Shown here: piece by piece, positions 24,285 through 33,320 of the stretch | Layout: the number at the start of each line of letters is the position of its first letter | Position numbering within the stretch: position 1 is the stretch's first letter | Position numbers and translations under genes: made by a program | Source: Planctomycetota bacterium | Lineage (GTDB): Bacteria; Planctomycetota; Phycisphaerae; WQYP01 | Assembly: GCA_021810145.1 (NCBI GenBank) | Contig: JAJZJL010000037.1 | Location: forward strand, 1-37,353 | Length of the DNA: 37,353 nt | Direction of reading: 5' to 3' | The notes under the pieces: model-generated | Told to the model about the DNA's origin: nothing | Seen by the model: only the letters and a program-made list of their open reading frames with translations | Databases searched by the model: none

Positions 24285-25229
24285 ATGGAACTCAATCAGA
24301 TTTATCAGCGTGATTGTATCGAGGGTCTCGCGGACATTCCTGAAGGCAGCATTGATCTGGTGTTTGCCGATCCGCCCTTTAACATCGGCTATAAATATGA
24401 TGTTTATGAGGACAAGCGGGCCGCCGAAGATTATCTGGCCTGGACACGGCAATGGGGAGCCGGCGTGGTCCGGGCGCTGAAATCGGACGGCACCTTCTGG
24501 CTGGCGATCGGCGATGATTTTGCGGCGGAACTGAAATTGATTTTTCAGCGTGAGCTGGGACTTAAATGCCGCAGTTGGGTGCTCTGGTATTATACCTTCG
24601 GCGTGCAGTGCAAATATAAATTTGCCCGCAGCCACACGCACCTGTTTCATTTCGTTAAGGACGTCAAAAAATTCACCTTCAACATTCCGCCGATTCGCGT
24701 GCCATCGGCCCGCACGCTGGTTTATGGGGACAGCCGCGGCAATCCCGATGGCCGCCTGCCCGATGATACCTGGATTCTCCGTCCGCAGGATATTCCGGAT
24801 CAATTTCAACCCAATGAAGACATGTGGTATTTTCCGCGCGTGTGCGGAACATTTAAAGAACGCGCCGGCTGGCATGGCTGCCAGATGCCTGAGCAGTTGC
24901 TGGGGCGCATTATCAAAGCCTCTTCCAATGAGGGTGAGACCGTTCTGGACCCCTTTGGCGGCAGCGGATCCACGCTGGTAACCGCCAAAAAGCTTGGGCG
25001 GAAATTTATTGGCTTTGAACTATCGTCCGACTACGCTAAACGCATTGAAGCCCGCCTGGCGGAAACCAAAGAGGGCGAGCCATTACTGGGTTCTGATGTT
25101 CCCGCAACCTCCGCCCCATCCACCGCCAACGGTAAAATCCGCGTGAACGGCAAGCGCGTGAATGCCAAAGCCGCCGTGGAGCAGCCATCGCTTTTAATTC
25201 CACCGCCACTGCCCGCAACGGGCACGTGA
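24285..25229 (+). CDS. Orphan beta-class DNA methyltransferase (N4-cytosine/N6-adenine)
   Basis: This 314-residue protein has the motif order of beta-group amino-methyltransferases: catalytic motif IV DPPF (29-32, [10 protein letters not shown]) near the N-terminus, then the SAM-binding motif [10 protein letters not shown] near residue 223, followed by [12 protein letters not shown] recognition region lies between. The last 50 residues are Pro/Ala-rich and variable. Beta-class enzymes include CcrM-like N6-adenine and N4-cytosine methyltransferases; the target base and site cannot be read. No restriction endonuclease gene lies beside it, so it is solitary and may be regulatory or a remnant of a restriction system. 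I chose ATG 24285 over GTG 24282. The adjacent Fic gene and IS element suggest a mobile neighbourhood. Confidence 0.88.
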   Translation: MELNQIYQRDCIEGLADIPEGSIDLVFADPPFNIGYKYDVYEDKRAAEDYLAWTRQWGAGVVRALKSDGTFWLAIGDDFAAELKLIFQRELGLKCRSWVLWYYTFGVQCKYKFARSHTHLFHFVKDVKKFTFNIPPIRVPSARTLVYGDSRGNPDGRLPDDTWILRPQDIPDQFQPNEDMWYFPRVCGTFKERAGWHGCQMPEQLLGRIIKASSNEGETVLDPFGGSGSTLVTAKKLGRKFIGFELSSDYAKRIEARLAETKEGEPLLGSDVPATSAPSTANGKIRVNGKRVNAKAAVEQPSLLIPPPLPATGT

Positions 25230-25239
25230 TGGAAACCGC

Positions 25240-25291
25240 TTATTTTACGATATGGGCCTTTCGTAAAATAAGAGGATTCCTTATTTTGCGA
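25240..25291. promoter_or_regulatory. Triple operator-like repeat upstream of the Fic gene
   Basis: TTATTTTACGA (25240-25250) and its exact reverse complement TCGTAAAATAA (25261-25271) form an inverted pair, and TTATTTTGCGA (25281-25291) is a third copy. The copies are spaced 20-21 bp, about two helical turns. They end 15 bp before the Fic start. The decayed Fic protein has a winged-helix-like C-terminus, so autoregulation is plausible. Confidence 0.6.
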
Positions 25292-25665
25292 TATTAAGTC
25301 AAGATATGTCCCATGAAACGTGGACTCCAAGGCCGCTAACCGCCATTTCAACCGTTGGCGAAACGGTGAAAGCATTTATTCCCGCGCACCTTCCGCCGGT
25401 ACCTCCGGTCAACTTTTTCCGGGCAACTGCAAGTCAGATTGAATGCGGCTCTGGTCTGGCTGGGCCGCTTGGATGCGGTATGTACCTTGCTGCCCGATCC
25501 CGATTTATTCCTCTATATCTGCGTTCGGAAGGAGGCTGTGCTGTCTTCCATGATTGAGGGCACCCAATGTTCTTTATCTGATCTGCTGCTGTTTGCAATT
25601 CAGGAACCCCCGGCGTGCCGATGGATGACACGCGCGAAGTCAGTAATTACGTGGCGGCTATGGAG

Positions 25666-27515
25666 CGGATGTTCCAGACGTCATTTTACGCAACTCATTT
25701 ATTTACAATATGTTACGTGTGTTTTTCGCTTTTGCGTGTAGCCACTAAATTATTGTGTTAATGTTGATTTTGTGCTTGACGTTAAATTTGATTGTGATAT
25801 TATAGTGGCCACTATGACTGTGCATGTAGATAAATCGAAATCCGGCAAATACGTGCGATACCTGCTGCGAAGTTCCTTTCGCGTTGACGGCAAGGTCAAA
25901 CATCGTACCGTCGCCAATATCTCACATTGCTCCCCGCAGGAAATCGACGCCATCAAGCTGGCCCTGCAGCACAAAGGCGATCTGACTTCTCTCGTGTCGT
26001 TGCGTGAAGATGTCACCCTGCTTCAGGGATCATCTTTCGGGGCCGTCTGGGCAGTCTACGATATGGCCCGGCAGTTGGGCATCCTGGCCGCATTGGGTTC
26101 CACCCGCCAAGGCAAGTTGGCGCTCTGGCAGATCATCGCCCGCGTGATCGATCAAGGCTCGCGACTCTCGGCGGTACGCCTGGCTTCCAGCCACGCCGCT
26201 TGTGATATTCTGGGTTTGGAGAACTTCAACGAGGATGATCTGTATGCCAATCTGGACTGGCTGGATGCGAATCAGGCGCCTATTGAGAATCGGCTGTTTA
26301 CGGCGTCGGCACGACCGGGCGGGAATGTTTTCTTTCTTTACGATGTCACCAGCAGCTATCTTGAGGGGCTCCGCAATGAACTGGCCGCCTTCGGCTATAA
26401 TCGCGACGGCAAAAAGGGCAAACGGCAAATCACCATCGGATTGCTATGCAACGCCCAAGGGCAACCGTTATCCATTGAGGTGTTCACCGGCAACACCAAT
26501 GACACGGCGACGATGGCCAGCCAGATCCGCAAGGTTGCTGAACGCTTCGGCGGCGGCGAGGTGACCTTTGTGGGTGATCGGGGAATGATCCGGGGTCGGC
26601 CCATCGAGGATTTGACCACGCATGGCTTCCACTACATCACTGCCATAACCAAACCTCAAATAGAATCGTTGCTGGCCCGTGGTGTATTAACCATGTCACT
26701 GTTCGATCAGGAACTCGCGGAAGTGCTCCCCGATCATGGCCCGCGTTACATCATGCGTCGCAACCCGATCCGTGCCATGGAGATGGGAACCTCTCGCCAA
26801 GAAAAACTTCAGGCCGTGCAACACCAGGTGGATCGTCAGAACAAGTATCTTCAAGAGCATTCCAAGGCCAGTGTTCAGGTGGCAACCGGCAAGATCACGG
26901 CATTATGCCGGAAACGGCGTCTGGACGCATGGGTACAGGTCACAGCACAAGAACGGGTACTGGCCCTGACGGTAGATCAATCCGCACTGGCCGAGCAGCA
27001 AAAACTCGATGGCTGCTATGTCCTCAAGACTGATCTGACCCAGCCCCAAGCTGACGCCCAGAGTGTCCACGCCCGCTACAAGGACCTGGCATTGGTGGAG
27101 TGGGCGTTCCGCACCAGCAAGACGGTCCAGTTGGAGATGCGTCCGGTGCATGTGCGTCTGGCCGGCCGCACGCGTGGCCATGCCCTGGTGATCATGCTGG
27201 CCTACAAGATCGTGCAGGAATTAGCCCGTCGATGGCAGACCATCGACGCCACGGTACAGGAAGGTCTGGATGAACTCAAAACGCTCTGCACGACGCAGAT
27301 GGCTGTTAAGGGAAAGCCGCTGTGCAACTGCATCCCGCAACCGCGGGCATCGGTGCAGCGGTTGCTGGAACTGGCGGAAGTGATCCTGCCCCGAGCACTC
27401 CCGCACCGTGGCGTCCATGTAGCCACGAGAAAGAAGCTGCCGACAAGACGCAAACAGCGTTGATTTTACTGCCTGATATCGCTGTGCGAAGCACCGATTT
27501 TAGCTGGAACATCCG
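25666..27515 (+). mobile_element. Complete IS1634-like insertion sequence (1850 bp)
   Basis: The left end CGGATGTTCCAG (25666-25677) is the exact reverse complement of the right end CTGGAACATCCG (27504-27515). ATGGAG flanks both sides (25660-25665 and 27516-27521), giving a 6-bp target duplication in line with the short duplications known for the IS1634/IS4 group. The element carries one transposase gene and lies inside the Fic gene. Confidence 0.92.
25814..27463 (+). CDS. IS1634-family transposase
   Basis: This 549-residue protein is an IS1634-type DDE transposase. It opens with DKSKSGKYVRYLLRSSFRVD and HRTVANISHCS, a family-typical N-terminus. The three catalytic acids are Asp177 (FFLYDVTSSYLEG), Asp255 (FVGDRGMI) and Glu429 (ALVEWAFRTSK), in the family's context of an RNase H fold with a long beta-rich insertion before Glu. 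The ATG at 25814 was chosen on family length; no good ribosome site precedes it, and an upstream TTG at 25772 is possible. The gene is undisrupted, so the element could still be active. It is transcribed in the same direction as the Fic gene it interrupts. Confidence 0.9.
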   Translation: MTVHVDKSKSGKYVRYLLRSSFRVDGKVKHRTVANISHCSPQEIDAIKLALQHKGDLTSLVSLREDVTLLQGSSFGAVWAVYDMARQLGILAALGSTRQGKLALWQIIARVIDQGSRLSAVRLASSHAACDILGLENFNEDDLYANLDWLDANQAPIENRLFTASARPGGNVFFLYDVTSSYLEGLRNELAAFGYNRDGKKGKRQITIGLLCNAQGQPLSIEVFTGNTNDTATMASQIRKVAERFGGGEVTFVGDRGMIRGRPIEDLTTHGFHYITAITKPQIESLLARGVLTMSLFDQELAEVLPDHGPRYIMRRNPIRAMEMGTSRQEKLQAVQHQVDRQNKYLQEHSKASVQVATGKITALCRKRRLDAWVQVTAQERVLALTVDQSALAEQQKLDGCYVLKTDLTQPQADAQSVHARYKDLALVEWAFRTSKTVQLEMRPVHVRLAGRTRGHALVIMLAYKIVQELARRWQTIDATVQEGLDELKTLCTTQMAVKGKPLCNCIPQPRASVQRLLELAEVILPRALPHRGVHVATRKKLPTRRKQR

Positions 27516-28447
27516 ATGGAGCATGGGCTGGAGCGGATGACTGGTGGATTTCCACTTTAATTGCGGCTGATTAAGGAAATGCACGCCAAACTCATGGCCG
27601 GCGGGCGGGGAGAAAATGCCACACCCGGTGAATTCAGGCGCAGCCAGAATTGGATCGGCGGTACCCGTCCAGGTAACGCGATGTTTGTTCCTGCGCCGCC
27701 GGAACATGTTATGTCGTGCATGGGTGATCTGGAATTGTTCCTCCATGACCGGCCCGCCCCGATGTCCGCTTTGCTGAAGGCGGCACTGGCGCACGTCCAG
27801 TTTGAGACCATTCATCTCTTTCTGGACGGCAACGGACGGCTGGGCCGGCTGTTGATTACCCTGATCCTGTGCGACCAGAAAATCCTGCGCGAACCGCTGC
27901 TGTATTTGAGCCTCTACTTAAAAAAGCATCGTACGCGCTATTACGAATTGCTCAACCAAGTTCGCACCGATGGGAACTGGGAGCATTGGATGGACTTTTT
28001 TGCCGACGCAGTTGCCCAGACCGCTGAACAGGCCGTTGGCACCGTCCGGCTTCTTAAGAAACTTCAGATCAACGACCGTGCGCGTATCAGTGGGCTTGGC
28101 CGCATTTCCGCCAGTGTGCTGCGGGTGCATGAATCGTTGACCGAACGGCCCGTTGCCACCGTCCGCCTGTTATCACGCCGCAGCAGCCTCAATGTCGTTA
28201 CGGTTGGAAAAAGCCTGACGCACTTGAAGGAACTGGGCATCGTCACCGAACTTACCGGCCGGCGGCGCAACGGGGTGTTCACGTATCACCACTATCTGAA
28301 AATCCTCAATCAAGGCATTGAGTAAATCACGGCGACGGAAGTGCGGTGCTGCAGAAGTTGCACGGGGTGTGGCGATGTGGATGGCTCGCCCGTTAAATCG
28401 GGCTGGTGCTTGCGGCGGGCCGCTGGGGGCCGGTAATATCATCGGCG

Positions 28448-29503
28448 ATGCAAAGGTGTATTGGAATTTTTGCGGGTTTATGTCTAGCCATTCTGCTGGC
28501 CGGCGTCGCCGGATGTGCTGCGACGCATCAGTGGCCGCCGGGGCTGACTTCGGCGGCTCGCCGGCAATTAAAAGCCATGCCCGCTATCGCTACGCCCTGG
28601 CCGGACGGCCCGCCCGGTGGAGAGCTTATCCAAACCGCACACTATCGCATTTACACCACCATTGATAGTCCACTGCAACAGCGGTTGATCGCCCGGGTGC
28701 TGGAGGCCGATTACGCCCGGTTTTTCCGCCTTGTGCCCCATGCTGCCCCAAGGTTGCCAATGGTTGGATATGTGTTTCGTAACCGCGGGCAATGGGCGCG
28801 CTACACGCGACGCGTTACCGGCTCGCAGGCACGTGTTTATCTGCACATTGATGCCGGTGGGTTTGAACGCAACGGCGTGTTTGCCGCTTATCGCTCCAAT
28901 GTGGCGGAGATATTATCCGTCCTGGCCCATGAAGCGTGGCATCAGTTCAGTTTTCTGGCACTAAGGGACCACTTGCCCGCATGGCTTGACGAGGGGCTGG
29001 CCACACAATGTGAAGCAATGCGGTGGCGGAATGGATATCCAGTCTTTACGCCCTGGCTTAATGCCGCGCGATGGGAAGTGCTCCGTCATGCCATTGAACG
29101 GCGGCAATTGCTGGCGTTGCCGGCATTGGCGGGCACGCAAGCAGGCAGCGTTTTGATGCACAACACTGCTTATATCCAAATCTATTATGCGGAGGTCTGG
29201 TCATTGATGCTTTTCCTCGAACACAGCCGCTACCGCCCGGAGTTGCTGGAGCTTTTGACCATGGCGGAGAAGGGGCAACTCAACAAACTCCTGATTGGAT
29301 CAGGTCTGACCGCGGCGGATAAAGCAGACCTCTCATTGCGCTGGAACCGTGTTGCCGGGAAAGTGTATCTGCGGCACTTCTTTACTTCTCATCCGCATCT
29401 GAAACAGCGTTACGTCGCATTTATCGATCGCCTGGTAAAATCCTGGCCTCCGGCGAAACCGGAGTATACTGCTTTGCGAACCGCACGAGGCTCAAAGTCA
29501 TGA
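28448..29503 (+). CDS. Lipoprotein with HExxH-type metallopeptidase motif
   Basis: This protein of about 351 residues starts with a lipoprotein signal (CIGIFAGLCLAILLAGVAGC, lipobox VAGC at about residues 20-23), so it is likely a membrane-anchored exported protein. A short N-terminal region (YRIYTTIDSPLQQRLIARVLEADYARFFR) resembles DUF1570-type planctomycete proteins. The zinc motif HEAWHQ follows at about 161-166, with an acidic WLDEGLATQCEA about 20 residues later whose Glu could be the third ligand, giving a gluzincin layout. Whether it cleaves peptides is unknown. The start is my choice from the lipobox; no strong ribosome site is visible, and a longer frame runs upstream to 28406. Its stop overlaps the TerC-family start by 4 nt (ATGA). 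Confidence 0.75.
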   Translation: MQRCIGIFAGLCLAILLAGVAGCAATHQWPPGLTSAARRQLKAMPAIATPWPDGPPGGELIQTAHYRIYTTIDSPLQQRLIARVLEADYARFFRLVPHAAPRLPMVGYVFRNRGQWARYTRRVTGSQARVYLHIDAGGFERNGVFAAYRSNVAEILSVLAHEAWHQFSFLALRDHLPAWLDEGLATQCEAMRWRNGYPVFTPWLNAARWEVLRHAIERRQLLALPALAGTQAGSVLMHNTAYIQIYYAEVWSLMLFLEHSRYRPELLELLTMAEKGQLNKLLIGSGLTAADKADLSLRWNRVAGKVYLRHFFTSHPHLKQRYVAFIDRLVKSWPPAKPEYTALRTARGSKS

Positions 29504-30453
29504 TGCTGGCATGGACTCTTTTTATCGTCCTTGCCGTGATGACTCTGGCATTGGATGTTGTCATTCCTCAAACCGCGGTTGGCACAAATGCCTTCAAGCG
29601 TGCGGCGGTGCTGTGCTCGCTGCCGATTTTTCTTGCTCTGGTATATGGCGTTTACCTGCACTTTGCCTTTGCCATCAGCCCCGCGGAGCCTTTGGATGCC
29701 GCTTCGCAACCGGTTTTAACTTTCAGTACCGGATATCTGCTGGAACTGGGATTAAGCGCGGATAACGTGATGATGTTTATTATCATGCTGCGCGCATTAA
29801 AAATTCCCGCTGCTGATCAGAACCTGGTCATGTTCTGGGCCATTATTCTGGCACTTGTGGTGCGTGTGGCATTGATTCTTACCGGTCTGGCGCTGGTGCG
29901 TCGATTCCATCTGCTGTTCTATTTTATGGGGGCATTTCTCCTGCTGGCGGGGGTACTGATGTTTTTTGAACGCGATGGCGAACGCGGCATGGCAGAGCGC
30001 CTGGTGAACCTCTCAAGCCGATTTCTTCCTATCAGCCCGAAATACGCCGGTCGGCAAATGGTGGTTTTAAGCAATGGGCGCCGCTGTATGACGCCGCTGC
30101 TGCTGGCGATCATACTTGTAGGGCTGGTGGATGTGCTGTTCGCATTTGATTCCATCCCGGCGGTTTTCGGTATTACCAGCGATCCGCTGATTGTTACAAG
30201 CAGCAATGTCTTTGCCGTGCTGGCGTTGCATCGGCTCTATTTTATCATGGCTCCACTAATGGACCGCTTGCGGTTTCTGGAGACCGGACTGGCACTGATT
30301 CTACTGTTTATCGGCGGCAAGATGCTTTTGCCGCTGCTTGGCACTTTCCTGCCGCCGGTGCAAATAAGCACAACTGCTTCACTGCTGGTCATTCTGGCGA
30401 TTCTGCTTTCAGCGGCCGGAGCGTCGTTTTTTCTCCCGGCCAAAAAGAAATAA
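29500..30453 (+). CDS. TerC-family integral membrane protein
   Basis: This 317-residue protein has about nine membrane helices and the conserved acidic motifs of the TerC/Alx family: LELGLSADNVMMFIIML and FAFDSIPAVFGI, each with an intramembrane Asp, plus a late NVFAVLALHRLYF segment. Alx and related TerC proteins are linked to manganese export and metal or redox stress; tellurite resistance gave the family its name. No yybP-ykoY-like manganese riboswitch was recognised ahead of it. GAGG lies 9 nt before the ATG, which overlaps the stop of the lipoprotein gene (ATGA), so the two are translationally coupled. An intrinsic terminator follows at 30582. Confidence 0.9.
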   Translation: MMLAWTLFIVLAVMTLALDVVIPQTAVGTNAFKRAAVLCSLPIFLALVYGVYLHFAFAISPAEPLDAASQPVLTFSTGYLLELGLSADNVMMFIIMLRALKIPAADQNLVMFWAIILALVVRVALILTGLALVRRFHLLFYFMGAFLLLAGVLMFFERDGERGMAERLVNLSSRFLPISPKYAGRQMVVLSNGRRCMTPLLLAIILVGLVDVLFAFDSIPAVFGITSDPLIVTSSNVFAVLALHRLYFIMAPLMDRLRFLETGLALILLFIGGKMLLPLLGTFLPPVQISTTASLLVILAILLSAAGASFFLPAKKK

Positions 30454-30581
30454 GGGCTTTACACGCCGTTAACCAAATACTCAAGGCAAATTTACGCCAT
30501 GCTCACAATATGCTCACGATGCACCGCTACACTACCCTTGCGTTCGCTTTCCAAAACGCATCACCCACCTCTCTTCCGCCT

Positions 30582-30613
30582 GAAGCCCCGGTTCCCCGCC
30601 GAGGGCTTCTTTT
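30582..30613 (+). terminator. Intrinsic terminator after the TerC-family gene
   Basis: GAAGCCC (30582-30588) pairs with GGGCTTC (30603-30609), extended by an inner CGG/CCG, and TTTT follows. It lies between the convergent TerC-family and DeoR-type genes, just before the DeoR stop, and separates the two operons. Confidence 0.7.
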
Positions 30614-30623
30614 GCGCACAGCA

Positions 30624-31373
30624 TTACCCCGCGATTTTCAGGCGATCCTGTAAATGGGCTTTCCATGTTTCGCTGATCGCGGAATCGGTGATAATCAGAT
30701 CCAGATCCTCAATGGAACACACGCGAGCCAGGCCTTTGCGGCCGAATTTGCCCGCATCAGCCAGCAGAATTTTTCGCGCCGCCTGCTTCAGGGCGAGCTT
30801 TTCAATCTGCACCATGGCCAGATTGGTATTGAAAATATCCGTTTCATAAATCCCGGCAACAGAGAAAATCATGACATCGGCATGAATTTCCGCCAGCGCC
30901 TGCATGGTAATCGGGCCTACCATTACCCCGGATCGCGGATACATTGCCCCGCCCAGTACCAGAAGCTCCACGCCTTCATCATTGGTGAAATGATTGGCCA
31001 CCGTCAGAGAGTTGGTAACCACCTGTAACGGCCGGACCTCCAACTGCTGCACGGTGTAATGAATCGTTGAGCCGCCGTCAAAATAGACGGTCATACCGGG
31101 TTCAATCATGGCGGCGGCGGCTTTTCCAATGGCGCGTTTTGCATCCACCTGTTCCTGCATGCGCTGATCCAAGTCCAGCATGGCCGGGGACCGGCCGCGG
31201 AATAAAACGCCCCCACGCGTGGATTCAACAACACCCTGCCCGCACAGGGCATCAACATCCCGCCGTACCGTCGAACTTGATACGCCAAGTTCCTCCGCCA
31301 GTTGTTCCAGCGAAGCGCTCTGCCGCGTCCGCAGGATATCAAGAAGTTTTTTCTGGCGATCCACGATCAGCAT
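30624..31373 (-). CDS. DeoR-family transcriptional regulator of the BMC operon
   Basis: This 249-residue protein has a DeoR-type winged HTH at about 5-55 (RQKKLLDILRTRQSASLEQLAEELGVSSSTVRRDVDAL) and a DeoRC sugar-phosphate-sensing domain (KRAIGKAAAAMIEPGMTVYFDGGSTIHY near 95-120, later VSVAG-like and ILLADAGKFG segments). DeoR-type repressors of sugar catabolism usually respond to phosphorylated intermediates. It is the last gene of the minus-strand BMC operon, 17 bp after the dehydrogenase gene, which fits known PV-type BMC loci. I chose ATG 31373 on family length; an upstream frame to 31526 would overlap the neighbouring gene. A GGA lies 9 nt upstream, a weak site. Confidence 0.92.
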   Translation of the reverse strand: MLIVDRQKKLLDILRTRQSASLEQLAEELGVSSSTVRRDVDALCGQGVVESTRGGVLFRGRSPAMLDLDQRMQEQVDAKRAIGKAAAAMIEPGMTVYFDGGSTIHYTVQQLEVRPLQVVTNSLTVANHFTNDEGVELLVLGGAMYPRSGVMVGPITMQALAEIHADVMIFSVAGIYETDIFNTNLAMVQIEKLALKQAARKILLADAGKFGRKGLARVCSIEDLDLIITDSAISETWKAHLQDRLKIAG

Positions 31374-31390
31374 ACGGTTGTCCAAGTGGG

Positions 31391-32308
31391 TTATTTGATT
31401 TTGCCCCAGGTTTCTTCCAGCGCCCGCGCGCTGGCCTGAATGCCCGCAATTTCCTTGGGCCAAAGTTCCGGCTCCAGCGTTGCTTCCACGCCGGAACTCC
31501 CTACCACCGTGGGAACACTCAGGCATACATTTTTAATTCCATATTGCCCCCCAAGCTGACTGCTGACCGGTAAAATCCGCTTGCGATCCAATGCGATGCA
31601 ATGAATCACTTCCGCAATACTTAAGCCCACCGCATATCCCGCGCCACCCTTGAGTTTGATTACTTCCGCTCCGGAAGTCTGGGTTTTTTTGAAAATCTCA
31701 GCCTGTTGCGGTGGCGTGAGCATTTTGATCAGCGGCATTCCCGCCACCGTCGCGGTGCTCCAGATCGGGGTCATGGAATCACCATGTTCACCCAGGATCA
31801 CCGCATCAACCTGCGTGGCTGGAAGATTTTTAGCCGCGGCAATCAGGGAGCGGAATCGTGTGGTGTCCAGTACCGTACCCAGACCAATGACCTGTCGGGC
31901 CGGCCATCCCAGATATTCAATGTTCAGTCGCGTCAGTACATCAACCGGATTGGAGACCACAACAAAAATGCACTGCTTTTTAACACCTGCGCCCTTGAGT
32001 GAATCCAGTACGCTTTTATATAACGAAACATTGCGGTTAATGAGATCCAGGCGGGATTCATCCGGCTTGCGGCGTAAGCCCGCGGTGATGCAGATGACAT
32101 CAGAATTCGCCGCACCTTTGATGTCGGTGGCGTAAATGCTCTGATCTCCCGCCAGCGATGCGCCATGCAGCAAATCCAGCGCCTCCCCGGAGGCCAATTC
32201 CGCGTTGGCATCCACCAGAGCAATTTCCCGGACAATGCCCGCGCATTGCAGCGCATAGGCCGCATTGGAACCCACGCGACCGCCGCCGCCAATGATCGTA
32301 ACTTTCAT
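31391..32308 (-). CDS. Lactate/malate-type 2-hydroxyacid dehydrogenase of the BMC locus
   Basis: This 305-residue NAD-dependent enzyme has the Rossmann fold of the LDH/MDH superfamily (GGGGRVGSNAAYAL at the start) and the catalytic proton-relay His in ILGEHGDSM. The substrate loop reads GLRRKPDESR: the residue at LDH position 102, normally Gln in lactate dehydrogenases, is Arg, as in malate dehydrogenases, while the loop otherwise resembles LDH (ESR). In PV-type BMC loci a dehydrogenase of this family is thought to balance NADH by converting pyruvate and lactate. The Arg here leaves the substrate unclear. No clear encapsulation peptide is seen. The DeoR-type gene follows 17 bp downstream. Confidence 0.88.
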   Translation of the reverse strand: MKVTIIGGGGRVGSNAAYALQCAGIVREIALVDANAELASGEALDLLHGASLAGDQSIYATDIKGAANSDVICITAGLRRKPDESRLDLINRNVSLYKSVLDSLKGAGVKKQCIFVVVSNPVDVLTRLNIEYLGWPARQVIGLGTVLDTTRFRSLIAAAKNLPATQVDAVILGEHGDSMTPIWSTATVAGMPLIKMLTPPQQAEIFKKTQTSGAEVIKLKGGAGYAVGLSIAEVIHCIALDRKRILPVSSQLGGQYGIKNVCLSVPTVVGSSGVEATLEPELWPKEIAGIQASARALEETWGKIK

Positions 32309-32424
32309 AAAAGGTCCTTTCGTTCAATGTTGCTGTTCGTCGGCAGCACCGATGCCGGCCTATCATGCCGTCCCGGCGCACCGGGCCAGATTTCATCCCG
32401 GCATCCCGGGACCGGTTCCAGCAA

Positions 32425-33279
32425 TCACCGCAATCCGGCCATAATCTGATCCGTCATTTTCTGCACCATATCTTCCAGCTTGTCTTCGGTAATAACCGGA
32501 CCGACGGATTCAATATGGCCATCGCTCTGGCAGGCGCAGACGCTTTGCGTCGGTGCGTCAAACGATGACAGAAACGGCTGATTTTCCGCGCCGATGCAGC
32601 CGGTTACGGCACAAGCCAGGCGTTGATCGGGCATGCCGAATTTTTCTTTCACCTTCAGCAGGTCCACCATTTCCTGCTGCGACAATTGATTGATTCTGCC
32701 GAGTTGCCGGGTTAACAGCAGAATCCGGCAGTACGCATCCAGAATTTCCAGCTTGTAATAAGCGCCAATCAGCGATGTATCAAAACAGACCGAACCGTGG
32801 TTGCCCATCATGACCGTGTTGGTGTCTTTCGTAATCAATGCGACCACGGATTCGCCAAGCTCCTTGTAACTCGGCGTGGTATATTTGGCCATGGGCACTT
32901 TACCCAGGAACACTTCCGCCTCCGGGTGAATGCCTTCCGGAATCGGGATATTGGCCATCGCAAACGCGGTGGCGTGCGGCGGGTGCGAATGTACCACGGC
33001 TTTAACATCCGCGCGAGCCTTGTAAATCTGCAGGTGCAGCAGCACTTCGCTGGTGCGCTTCATTTTGTTCTGCTTGTCAATCTGGTTCCCATCCATATCT
33101 ACGACGGTAATTTGATCCGGCGTTAAAAAGCCTTTGGATACCCCCGTGGGTGTGCAGAGAACCCGATCTTCACCGATGCGGACACTGTGATTGCCTTCAT
33201 TGCCGGCACAGTAACCCCGCATCCAGATGCGATGGCCCACATCGCACATTTCCTGACGGGCGTGAAACAAATTCTGCAT
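32425..33279 (-). CDS. Class II aldolase of the BMC locus (fuculose/rhamnulose-phosphate type), with C-terminal encapsulation-like helix
   Basis: This 284-residue protein is a zinc-dependent class II aldolase of the fuculose-1-phosphate (FucA) type. Zinc ligands are in VVHSHPPHA (two His) and MMGNHG (one His), and the catalytic acid fits the conserved Glu nearby (PEAEVF). It would split fuculose- or rhamnulose-1-phosphate into DHAP and lactaldehyde. Beyond the usual domain is a 70-residue extension with four Cys (LACAVTGC, VCAC) that ends in an amphipathic helix (EDKLEDMVQKMTDQIMAGL), similar in pattern to the N-terminal helices of the other cargo proteins and a good encapsulation-peptide candidate. 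GAGGTG lies about 4-9 nt before the ATG. Confidence 0.88.
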   Translation of the reverse strand: MQNLFHARQEMCDVGHRIWMRGYCAGNEGNHSVRIGEDRVLCTPTGVSKGFLTPDQITVVDMDGNQIDKQNKMKRTSEVLLHLQIYKARADVKAVVHSHPPHATAFAMANIPIPEGIHPEAEVFLGKVPMAKYTTPSYKELGESVVALITKDTNTVMMGNHGSVCFDTSLIGAYYKLEILDAYCRILLLTRQLGRINQLSQQEMVDLLKVKEKFGMPDQRLACAVTGCIGAENQPFLSSFDAPTQSVCACQSDGHIESVGPVITEDKLEDMVQKMTDQIMAGLR

Positions 33280-33320
33280 AAATCACCTCATATACATTCG
33301 TATTGTTCAAGGCCGCCGTC

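Larger units (their letters stand above)
25306..28325 (+). pseudogene. Fic-domain protein gene disrupted by frameshifts, a nonsense codon and an IS1634-like insertion
   Basis: The N-terminal part (Fic_N-like; SHETWTPRPLTAISTVGETV, then RLNAALVWLGRLDAV and SSMIEGTQCSLSDLLL) and the C-terminal part (from 27522, LRLIKEMHAKLMAGGRGENA onward) belong to one Fic protein of about 380 residues. The catalytic motif HLFLDGNGRLGR keeps the essential His and Arg, with Leu where relatives have Pro. The C-terminus resembles a winged helix (SRRSSLNVVTVGKSLTHLKE). Lesions are an extra T in a T-run at 25414-25418, a length change in the C-run at 25607-25611, a TAA in place of a Ser codon at 27558-27560, and the insertion at 25666-27515. 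Excising the IS restores VAAMEHGLERMTGG. Fic enzymes AMPylate or otherwise modify target proteins; this one is inactive unless expressed as fragments. Confidence 0.85.
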
